Assembly: GCA_016202525.1 (NCBI GenBank)
Contig: JACQOM010000198.1
Coordinates: 1 to 9,522 of the forward strand
Direction: 5' to 3'
DNA: 9,522 bases
From: Chloroflexota bacterium
GTDB lineage: Bacteria > Chloroflexota > Dehalococcoidia > Dehalococcoidales > UBA2162
Shown here: one piece after another, positions 1 to 5,709 of the stretch
Layout: every line of letters starts with the position of its first letter
Position numbering within the stretch: the stretch's first letter is position 1
Notes under the pieces: generated by a model
Told to the model about the DNA's origin: nothing
Database searches by the model: none
What the model saw: only the letters and a program-made list of their open reading frames with translations
Position numbers and translations under genes: made by a program

Positions 1-386
1 ATGAACCGAACTGGATCCAGGATGGCAGAGATATCCTGAATATCATCCGTGAGGCTGGGGCTACTTTTCTGGCCAGGCACATGAGTATGGACGGCGAATA
101 CGGAGTGGTAAGCATGAAAAGAGCGTTAGAGAATAAAGGTTTTTCCCTGATACACGTGATTTTCCCCTGTATCACCAACTATGCCAGTACCGCCCTGGGG
201 ACGAGGAACACCGTCAATATGTTCCGCTGGATTAAGAGCCGGGCGCGCCGCATGGATGAAACGCCGGATAAGGATACCATCTGGAGGACCGGCGTCTACT
301 ATGATGCCAGCAACAGCCGGGCGGACTATGCCAGTATCATCAAAGGTAAAGTTAATAGTATCGACCAGAGGAGCTTGGTGAAATGA
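1..386 (+). CDS. korB: 2-oxoacid:ferredoxin oxidoreductase, beta subunit (5' partial)
   Basis: C-terminal end of a gene whose start lies outside the window. The frame is open from base 3, so about 127 residues are visible. Beta subunits of this family bind thiamine diphosphate and carry out CoA-dependent oxidative decarboxylation of a 2-oxoacid with ferredoxin. The TPP-binding core is upstream and not seen. What remains matches the family's C-terminal third: an ATFLAR stretch, then KGFSLIHVIFPC with the conserved Cys before the NTVNMFRWIK segment, and a charged tail. The ATG at 81 is internal, because conserved sequence continues upstream of it. The stop overlaps the start of the gamma subunit gene by ATGA, indicating translational coupling. 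The tail resembles KorB (2-oxoglutarate) more than PorB, but substrate cannot be fixed from this fragment. Confidence 0.85.
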   Translation, partial: EPNWIQDGRDILNIIREAGATFLARHMSMDGEYGVVSMKRALENKGFSLIHVIFPCITNYASTALGTRNTVNMFRWIKSRARRMDETPDKDTIWRTGVYYDASNSRADYASIIKGKVNSIDQRSLVK

Positions 387-916
387 AGGAGCGGACGGAG
401 ATACTGATAAGCGGCTTCGGCGGGCAGGGCATCGTCCGGCTGGGGCAAATCATCGGGCTGGCGGCAATCAAACAGGAGTACCGGGTTACCATGTTGAAAA
501 GTCACGGCACCGAGCAGAGAGGCGGTTATGTGCGTGCTCAGGTGATTGTGTCCCGTGAGCCAATCGATAGTCCTATCGTCGAAGACCCGGACTATTTCTG
601 CGCTCTTTCCACACCGGCTTACCGCCGTCATGTCGACCAGGTCAGTCACGGAGTCATTTTTTATGACCCGAGTAGCACTGAAGTGGATGAGGAGAAGGTC
701 AAGAAGATAACTCATTATTCGGTGCCGGCGCGGGATATCGCCATTGAGAAACTGGGCCAGGCTATTTATACCAATAGCGTAATGCTGGGAGCGATGGCCA
801 GAAAGATGGAGATGTTCAGTAAAGAGGTATTACTTACGGCCATGCTGGATGTTGTCCCCAAGTTCAAAGAGGAAAACGAGCGGGCTTTCGAAGCGGGTTA
901 CCAGCTTATTAAATAG
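383..916 (+). CDS. korC: 2-oxoacid:ferredoxin oxidoreductase, gamma subunit
   Basis: A 177-residue protein of the POR/KOR gamma family, at the usual length (about 180). Gamma subunits form part of the cytoplasmic 2-oxoacid:ferredoxin oxidoreductase and belong to a Rossmann-like domain family. Visible motifs are the glycine-rich GFGGQGIV near residues 11-18, SHGTEQRGG at 40-48 followed by a beta-rich segment, and an IDSPIVEDPD stretch near 61-70. All are hallmarks of the family. The start codon lies in the ATGA overlap with the beta subunit gene. The stop is only 11 nt before the most likely start of the acyl-CoA synthetase, so the three genes appear to form one operon. It is a distant paralogue of the IorB encoded on the other strand of this window. 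The korC symbol rests on the neighbouring beta subunit; the real substrate could be another 2-oxoacid. Confidence 0.9.
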   Translation: MKERTEILISGFGGQGIVRLGQIIGLAAIKQEYRVTMLKSHGTEQRGGYVRAQVIVSREPIDSPIVEDPDYFCALSTPAYRRHVDQVSHGVIFYDPSSTEVDEEKVKKITHYSVPARDIAIEKLGQAIYTNSVMLGAMARKMEMFSKEVLLTAMLDVVPKFKEENERAFEAGYQLIK

Positions 917-920
917 AGGT
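915..920 (+). promoter_or_regulatory. ribosome binding site of acyl-CoA synthetase
   Basis: AGAGGT overlaps the gamma subunit stop codon and sits 7 nt before ATC at 928. There is no ATG, GTG or TTG at a usable distance. This site is the main reason for placing the protein start near 928 rather than at the TTG at 1009. Confidence 0.5.
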
Positions 921-927
921 ACTTATC

Positions 928-2436
928 ATCGCTACTATCAGGGATATCATTGACCGCCAGGCTGAAAAGCAACCGGACAGGCTCTTTCTGATTGCTCCCG
1001 AGCCGGGCTTGAAGCTGACTTATCGCCGGTTGCAGCACGATTCGCAGTCGCTGGGAAGGCACCTGATTAAGATGGGTCTGGGTAAAGGGGACAAGGTTTC
1101 TTTTCTGCTGCCCAACGGCTATCAGACTGCCAAACTTTTTCTGGGGGTAATGTACTCGGGCCTGATTGTTGCCCCAATCAATCTTCTGGCACAGCAGTCT
1201 CATCTGGAGTATGTCGTCGAGCATTCGGATACCAGAATTATTCTGGCGACCGAAGACCAGAGGGAAAGGCTTGAGACGGCAGTGAAGAAAGCGTCACGGG
1301 CGATTCGGCTAATCTTTATCGATGTCGATAGCGAGTCTATTTTCCCCGAAGAAGACCTGAGCGGAGTTAGTTTACCTGCAGTGGATGAGGATAACGAAGC
1401 TATGCTGCTTTACACCTCCGGCACCACCGGTTTGCCCAAAGGGGTAGTTCTGACTCACCGGAATGTAGTGGCCGGTGGTGAATACACCACGGTGGCGCAC
1501 CGGTTGACGCCGGCTGACCGTGCCCTGTGCTCGCTGCCTCTGTACCATATCAATGGACAGATAGTTACGACGGTGACGCCGGTAGTCAGCGGTGGTAGCG
1601 TAGTGATGCCGCACCGGTTCCATACCAGTAATTTCTGGGAGCTTATCAGCGAGTATAAATGTACCTGGTTCAGTGTGGTGCCTACTATTATGTCCTATCT
1701 TCTGGAAGCCACCGACCCCTACGGTCAGGGCAAGAATCTCCATTTGAGTCAGCTCAGGTTCGGGCGGTCGGCTTCGGCGCCTTTACCTCCTCCGTTGCAG
1801 AGGGAATTTGAAAGAAAATTCAGGGTGCCTATCATCCAGACCATGGGCCTGACGGAAACGGCGGCGCCGGTCTTCTCCAATCCTATCGAGCCGGAGATGG
1901 GCAAATACGGCTCACCGGGCGTGCCGGTAGGCAATGAGGCCAAGGTGGTCGACCCGCAGGACGGACATGAACTGGCTCCGGGTCAAATAGGCGAGATAGT
2001 GGTTCGCGGGGACAATGTCATGAAGGAATATTACAAGGCACCCGACCTCACTGCCAGTGCCCTGGTGAATGGATGGCTGCATACGGGAGATATGGGTTAC
2101 CGGGATGAGGATGGTTTTTTCTTCATTACCGGCCGGCTCAAAGAGTTGATAATTAAGGGCGGAGAGAATATTGCGCCGGCAGAGATAGATACTGTGCTGT
2201 ATCAACATCCCTGTATTCTGGAGGCGGCAGCGGTCGGTGTGCCGGATGATAAATACGGTCAGGAAATAGAGGCGTTCGTGGTGTTAAAGCCGGGAACACA
2301 GGCTACCGAGAAGGAAATCATCGGCCTGTGTCAAAAAGAACTGGGCAAGTTCAAAACTCCCCGGCGGATTTTATTCCGGGAATCCCTGCCCAAGGGGCCA
2401 TCGGGCAAGATTCAGCGGCTCAAGCTGGTTGAGTAA
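928..2436 (+). CDS. AMP-forming acyl-CoA synthetase (class I adenylate-forming ligase)
   Basis: Activates a carboxylic acid with ATP to an acyl-adenylate and then to acyl-CoA in the cytoplasm. The chosen start gives 502 residues, typical of the family. In that numbering the phosphate-binding loop YTSGTTGLPKG is at 162-172. It is followed by the GLTET motif, a WLHTGDMGYRDEDGFFFITG stretch, the hinge/A8 region GRLKELIIKGGENIAPAEID, and the C-terminal PSGK with the catalytic lysine at about 494. The start is uncertain. The first NTG codon in frame is TTG at 1009, which would remove about 27 residues of conserved N-terminus (RDIIDRQAEKQPDRLFLIAP). The frame is open upstream to a stop at 910-912. 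An AGAGGT ribosome binding site at 915-920 is correctly spaced from ATC at 928, so either a non-standard start or a base error is likely. It resembles 4-coumarate/oxalate/long-chain acyl-CoA ligases; substrate is unknown. Its operon position suggests an acid that feeds, or comes from, the adjacent oxidoreductase. Confidence 0.9.
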   Translation: MATIRDIIDRQAEKQPDRLFLIAPEPGLKLTYRRLQHDSQSLGRHLIKMGLGKGDKVSFLLPNGYQTAKLFLGVMYSGLIVAPINLLAQQSHLEYVVEHSDTRIILATEDQRERLETAVKKASRAIRLIFIDVDSESIFPEEDLSGVSLPAVDEDNEAMLLYTSGTTGLPKGVVLTHRNVVAGGEYTTVAHRLTPADRALCSLPLYHINGQIVTTVTPVVSGGSVVMPHRFHTSNFWELISEYKCTWFSVVPTIMSYLLEATDPYGQGKNLHLSQLRFGRSASAPLPPPLQREFERKFRVPIIQTMGLTETAAPVFSNPIEPEMGKYGSPGVPVGNEAKVVDPQDGHELAPGQIGEIVVRGDNVMKEYYKAPDLTASALVNGWLHTGDMGYRDEDGFFFITGRLKELIIKGGENIAPAEIDTVLYQHPCILEAAAVGVPDDKYGQEIEAFVVLKPGTQATEKEIIGLCQKELGKFKTPRRILFRESLPKGPSGKIQRLKLVE

Positions 2437-2479
2437 TAGCTTTTCGGCGTCATGGGAAATGAGAACATAAAGAGAAAGG

Positions 2480-2494
2480 CTCCCTTTCGGGGAG
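2480..2494 (+). terminator. possible weak terminator hairpin after the acyl-CoA synthetase
   Basis: CTCCC and GGGAG form a 5-bp stem with a TTTCG loop, extendable past one mismatch by an outer G-C pair. It lies 43 nt after the stop codon at the expected place for the end of the left operon. It is not followed by a T run, so intrinsic termination is unproven. Confidence 0.3.
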
Positions 2495-2605
2495 GCTTCA
2501 GTTATTATGCGCTAGACATCAAAAAGAGAGCTGAGTGAGGATGCTTATAAGACCTGCGGCTCTAGGCTTATCGACTATTAAGATCGGTGGGTAAGGAGTG
2601 CGGAA

Positions 2606-2728
2606 ATGAAGAGGGTTTTAACCATCGTAGCCTACTACATCGGCTTGGTATTTGTCATATGGGGAGCGATACTAACATTTAGAGGCGCCATGGACTACCT
2701 GACAGTCCCGACATCGGTTCACTCTTGA
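2606..2728 (+). CDS. small single-pass membrane protein, 40 aa, unknown function
   Basis: A short ORF of 40 residues beginning MKRVLTIVAYYIGLVFVIWG. An almost perfect Shine-Dalgarno AAGGAG at 2593-2598 lies 7 nt before the ATG, which is the strongest reason to believe it is translated. Residues about 4-24 form one hydrophobic helix after a positively charged N-terminus (MKR), followed by a short polar tail (FRGAMDYLTVPTSVHS). This predicts one membrane-spanning segment with a small tail outside, or an uncleaved signal anchor. I recognise no family. It stands alone in the gap after the acyl-CoA synthetase. It ends 22 nt before the -35 box of the next gene, so it probably has its own transcript or is read through from upstream. 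A chance ORF cannot be excluded, but the combination of ribosome site and membrane-like composition is unlikely to be random. Confidence 0.55.
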   Translation: MKRVLTIVAYYIGLVFVIWGAILTFRGAMDYLTVPTSVHS

Positions 2729-2750
2729 ATATTTTCGAAACATAAACACA

Positions 2751-2777
2751 TTGACAACTATAGAAAACGAGTATAGT
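2751..2777 (+). promoter_or_regulatory. sigma70-type promoter for the secreted protein gene
   Basis: A perfect -35 box TTGACA at 2751-2756 is followed by TATAGT at 2772-2777 (15-nt spacer) or TAGTAT at 2774-2779 (17-nt spacer). The predicted transcript start near 2784-2786 leaves a short leader with AGGAG at 2800-2804. The promoter lies directly behind the 40-aa ORF and serves the 568-aa gene and probably the one after it. Confidence 0.6.
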
Positions 2778-2787
2778 ATCACTATAG
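2757..2787 (+). promoter_or_regulatory. candidate operator: three alternating ACTATA/TATAGT half-sites
   Basis: ACTATAG occurs at 2757-2763 and again at 2781-2787, exactly 24 nt apart. The reverse half-site TATAGT is at 2772-2777, between them. The right pair (2772-2786) is a perfect 6-bp inverted repeat around ATC and covers the -10 box and the expected transcript start. This layout is typical of a repressor site, but no regulator is recognised in the window. The AT-rich promoter core makes some of the symmetry possible by chance. Confidence 0.35.
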
Positions 2788-2814
2788 GCCATAGCCAGTA
2801 GGAGATGGAACGTG

Positions 2815-4521
2815 ATGAAGCCGCAAAGTTGGGTTTTGCCGGTGAGGTGGTTGCTGGTTGTTGTTCTATGTGTTCTCACCATACTCAGCCCGATGGCGCT
2901 GACATCGATACCGGCTTACGCCCAATCCTCTCACAATGACACTCAAACTCCTAAAGTGAACACACCCCCTGCGGCGCGTTTACTTTCAATATATGACGGA
3001 ACCTACACGGGTACGTTCAACTACGAGTATCAGGTATATCGGACGAATGAGAAAGGTGATGGATGGGTGGCAGTAAGCGGCTGGATTCCTGCTTCCTTCA
3101 GTCTCACAGTGACTCTTACTTATAAGTCTATTTCTTCCGGAATGGTAAATCTTGATATCACGAAAATCACCTGTAGCGACCCGGCGTTTGGCACTGGACC
3201 GGACGGTATTACCCCTGTTGACATCCCATCACAACCCAGAATAGTAAAATTACCTTTGAGCACGCCAGCTACACACGAGATAGGGGGGTTCGAGATCTAT
3301 TTCCCGAATGGCGCCAGGCTCCGGACCCCAGAAACTAGCAATGACCTCTCGGTGAGTTCAGGAGGACAGACGCTGTCAGGCAGCACCTGGCAAGCCATTA
3401 CCACTCAAGGCCCCCTGCTAAATCCTTCCTTGTGGTACGACACTGCGGGCCAGAAAGAAAGATTAGAAACATTTAATGACCACAAATTCAAGAGCTGGAG
3501 TCTCACAAAAGTATCTAGTCAGTACGACACACAGAGCTTGGCTCAAAATAATCGAGAAATGCTAGAGGCCGCCATCAAGGCAGACGATGTTAAGGGAATA
3601 TACGAGGCCGCCACCCTGTTAGGCGACGTTCAGGGAATCTTAGAGGCTTATGCTAAAGCTAAAGTGGGCCTGATGAATCCCAAGGAAGAAGAACTGCCAA
3701 CCACGACTATTCCGCCAACAACCACCTCTCCCGATATAATCAGTTTTGAGCGTCCGGAACAAGGTGGTGTTGTTGATCTTAGCAGCGAGTCATTTAATCT
3801 GAAGCTTAGGCAACTCTACGGAGCGTCTAGCGGGGAGGAGGCTCGGGAGATATATGACAATAAGGTTAACGCCCGCAAGCAAGAACTGGATGCGTCTCTT
3901 GTAAAATCCCGGGACCGCATCAAAGAGATTGATGAGGAACTCCGCCGCATCAAAGCGACACCCTTGTCTCCCCTCGAACAGAAGGTGCTCGACTTTCAAA
4001 AGGAACAAGCCTTGGAAAAGGCGAACAAGAGAGTGTTTGACGCCTGGGTAGACTTGTTTATGTCCCTACCCAAACCAAAGCCAAAGGATATTATGGATGC
4101 AACAGGTGTCAGCAAGTTTTTCGGGCGGGATATATGGGAGAGATGGGATTCTGGAGAAAGCCTTAACTGGCGGGACGCAGAAAAAATTGCCTTGCTGGGA
4201 GTAGACATAATTGTATTAGGTGCGACATTGCCGGTGATGGCAGGTGCGACATTGCCGGTGATAGCCGGTGGCTCGACCATCGTTGCCGCGTGGGGTACCG
4301 GCGTTTTATTGGCGAGCGCTGGTATAGAATTGTGGTCTGCATATAGTGCGGTTAGCACCTTGGAAGACAAAGGTGGGAAGGTGCAGCCCGATATTGAAAA
4401 GTATGAAAAGTACCGTCGCGAGTATCTTGAGCATATGAAGGATCTGGAAAAAGCCACAATAGAACATCTCAACCACGAGGAAGAACGGTGGTCTCGTCTT
4501 GGCATAGTCCGACAAAAATAA
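2815..4521 (+). CDS. secreted multi-domain protein of unknown function with coiled coils and a hydrophobic hairpin
   Basis: A 568-residue protein I cannot assign to a known family. It begins with a clear Sec signal peptide: a basic N-terminus, the hydrophobic stretch WLLVVVLCVLTILS, and a probable signal peptidase site after AYA near residues 35-37. Next come a beta-rich domain of about 150-180 residues opening with SIYDGTYTGTF (58-68); a helical segment (about 235-285) with two related pieces, KGIYEAATLLGDVQ and QGILEAYAKAK; and a Thr/Pro linker (295-306). A charged coiled-coil region (about 343-415) follows, then two adjacent hydrophobic Gly/Ala-rich segments (about 458-514) and a charged helical tail (about 525-560). 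This predicts export, a surface-exposed N-terminal domain, and membrane association through the C-terminal hairpin. ATG 2815 is preferred; GTG 2812 is directly before it, with AGGAG at 2800-2804 suiting either. It has its own promoter and is followed after 83 nt by another exported protein gene, likely the same operon. Confidence 0.8.
   Translation: MKPQSWVLPVRWLLVVVLCVLTILSPMALTSIPAYAQSSHNDTQTPKVNTPPAARLLSIYDGTYTGTFNYEYQVYRTNEKGDGWVAVSGWIPASFSLTVTLTYKSISSGMVNLDITKITCSDPAFGTGPDGITPVDIPSQPRIVKLPLSTPATHEIGGFEIYFPNGARLRTPETSNDLSVSSGGQTLSGSTWQAITTQGPLLNPSLWYDTAGQKERLETFNDHKFKSWSLTKVSSQYDTQSLAQNNREMLEAAIKADDVKGIYEAATLLGDVQGILEAYAKAKVGLMNPKEEELPTTTIPPTTTSPDIISFERPEQGGVVDLSSESFNLKLRQLYGASSGEEAREIYDNKVNARKQELDASLVKSRDRIKEIDEELRRIKATPLSPLEQKVLDFQKEQALEKANKRVFDAWVDLFMSLPKPKPKDIMDATGVSKFFGRDIWERWDSGESLNWRDAEKIALLGVDIIVLGATLPVMAGATLPVIAGGSTIVAAWGTGVLLASAGIELWSAYSAVSTLEDKGGKVQPDIEKYEKYRREYLEHMKDLEKATIEHLNHEEERWSRLGIVRQK
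4222..4269 (+). repeat. 24-bp tandem duplication inside the hydrophobic segment
   Basis: Two adjacent 24-nt units, 4222-4245 and 4246-4269, differ at only two bases. They encode ATLPVMAG and ATLPVIAG in frame. The duplication lengthens the first hydrophobic segment of the secreted protein by eight residues and looks recent. Confidence 0.85.
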
Positions 4522-4604
4522 TTCGGTTTGAGATAGTGGGTACGTAGCAAACGCGGGCCGGATGGGCCGGTAATTGGCTTGCCCCAGCCAGTTTTGGAGT
4601 ATCT

Positions 4605-5501
4605 ATGTCGGTACACATTAAACCCAAGTTTACGGCGCTCGCGGTGCTCACGCTCGTGGTGGTTATCGCTTTTATCCGTTTTGGGCCCTTTAATTTCAAC
4701 TTATTTAGCTGGAAGGGAGCACCGCTGCAGACAATCAGTGCTACTGAGAACGATGCTCTCTGGGCCAAGGCGAACACAGCCCTCGCCGGGTTTTTGGGCG
4801 AGGGGTTTAAGACATTTGGTCAAGATAGTGGCCAACCGGCCACAAAGCAAGAGCTGGCCCTACTCTCTGGATATATTAACGATTTCAGTAAAGCGGTAAA
4901 GGAGCTAAAGGGGGTAACGCCTCCGTCTGAACAATCGATAATGCACTGGGCTCTTTTGCCCGTTTATCAGGAGATGCTGGGCCCTATGGCGGGTATCAGG
5001 GATGCGCTGCTCGCTGGTGACCCCTGGGCAGCGGACCTGGAGTGGCACAAGCTGGCGTTGCTACTGGACGAAGTGGGTGGAACCACGGAGATACTGACGC
5101 CCGAGACCTCTTCTGTGGCGGTTGCCACTCCTGAACCGACTCCAACCCCGACATCGACACCAACACCAACGCCAACATCGACTCTGCCCTCGGCCCCCGC
5201 AGTGCCAACACTAAAGTCACCTCTTAATGGCAGCCTGTCTTCATCACTGACCCCCGCATTAGAATGGCAGCCCTCGATTGGAGCCTCTTACGGACTTCAA
5301 ATAGCCACTGACCAACGTTTTAGTAATATTATTATCGAGGTAAGGGGGCTAAAACAGGCAAGCTATATCGTGCCCTCATCTAAACTGGACTCTGGCAAAA
5401 CTTATTACTGGAGGGTGGGTGTTGGCACCGTTGAGGGGAAGTCAGGGTGGTCACCATCTTGGTCTTTTGTGGTGCTGAGTGCACCTACTCCTGCACCATA
5501 A
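4605..5501 (+). CDS. membrane-anchored extracellular protein with Pro/Thr linker and fibronectin-III-like domain
   Basis: A 298-residue protein of unknown function. Residues about 10-27 (LAVLTLVVVIAFIRFG) form one hydrophobic helix after a basic N-terminus. There is no clear signal peptidase site, so it is probably a signal anchor with the rest outside the cell. A helical domain follows (about 45-160), then a Pro/Thr/Ser linker (about 170-195) with two copies of PTPTPTST. The final domain (about 197-290) resembles a fibronectin type III/Ig-like fold: LQIATDQRFS, a GLKQASYIVP strand, SGKTYYWRV and GWSPSWSF fit the sugar-polymer and cell-surface FN3-like domains common in Chloroflexota and Gram-positives. 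The protein stops at SAPTPAP, which looks like the start of a second linker. GGAG at 4596-4599 precedes the ATG. It lies 83 nt after the 568-aa gene on the same strand, with no obvious promoter between, so co-transcription is likely. Confidence 0.8.
   Translation: MSVHIKPKFTALAVLTLVVVIAFIRFGPFNFNLFSWKGAPLQTISATENDALWAKANTALAGFLGEGFKTFGQDSGQPATKQELALLSGYINDFSKAVKELKGVTPPSEQSIMHWALLPVYQEMLGPMAGIRDALLAGDPWAADLEWHKLALLLDEVGGTTEILTPETSSVAVATPEPTPTPTSTPTPTPTSTLPSAPAVPTLKSPLNGSLSSSLTPALEWQPSIGASYGLQIATDQRFSNIIIEVRGLKQASYIVPSSKLDSGKTYYWRVGVGTVEGKSGWSPSWSFVVLSAPTPAP
5136..5183 (+). repeat. tandem 24-nt repeat encoding (PTPTPTST)x2
   Basis: Units 5136-5159 and 5160-5183 encode the same octapeptide PTPTPTST, but with several synonymous differences. 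This forms the extended, probably surface-exposed linker between the helical domain and the FN3-like domain. Such linkers are often O-glycosylated in exported proteins, though nothing here proves it. Confidence 0.8.
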
Positions 5502-5565
5502 CTACCATAGCCACACCTATGGGACTCTTACTTCGCTGCAAACTGCCTATCTTGGGGCGCACATT

Positions 5566-5592
5566 AGGTAACAATCTAGTAAATTGTTACCT
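5566..5592. terminator. perfect 10-bp inverted repeat between convergent genes, possible bidirectional terminator
   Basis: AGGTAACAAT at 5566-5575 and its exact reverse complement ATTGTTACCT at 5583-5592 flank a 7-nt loop, CTAGTAA. It lies between the ends of two convergent transcription units (stops at 5501 and 5710), where a terminator for both would be expected. There is no T run on either strand after the stem, so it is not a standard intrinsic terminator. It could instead be a protein-binding palindrome or the remnant of a small mobile element. Nothing else is seen in the 208-nt gap. Confidence 0.45.
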
Positions 5593-5709
5593 GTCACAAG
5601 AACGCCATCATTACGTCCAGCAACAAGTGATTACTTAGGATGTTGTTTTGAGGCTGAAGGGAATTATTATTGTGCTTATGTGCTCAGAATGATATTGGGA
5701 TAAGCTGCC

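Noticed and set aside
81..386. ATG at 81 as a true start of a 101-aa gene
   Set aside because: Conserved beta-subunit sequence continues in frame upstream to the edge of the window, so this Met is internal to a truncated larger gene.
2452..2538. 28-codon ORF (MGNENIKRKAPFRGG...) after the acyl-CoA synthetase
   Set aside because: It has no Shine-Dalgarno, is very short, and overlaps the candidate terminator hairpin.
3996..4616. 206-codon minus strand ORF opposite the secreted protein gene
   Set aside because: The + strand gene has a promoter, ribosome site, signal peptide and coherent domain layout. The antisense product is low-complexity and Ser/Arg-rich without any recognisable feature.
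4579..4899. + strand ORF in another frame overlapping the FN3-like protein gene
   Set aside because: Its composition (Arg/Ser/Trp-rich) is that of an out-of-frame reading, and the overlapping 298-aa frame has a signal anchor and a recognisable domain.
5447..5638. 63-codon + strand ORF running across the end of the FN3-like gene into the gap
   Set aside because: It overlaps the coding end in another frame, lacks a ribosome site, crosses the palindrome, and shows no conserved features.
2437..5709. Middle segment as an integrated mobile element or prophage fragment
   Set aside because: No transposase, integrase, attachment-site duplication, tRNA or terminal repeat was seen. The segment is accessory-looking but has no direct mark of mobility.
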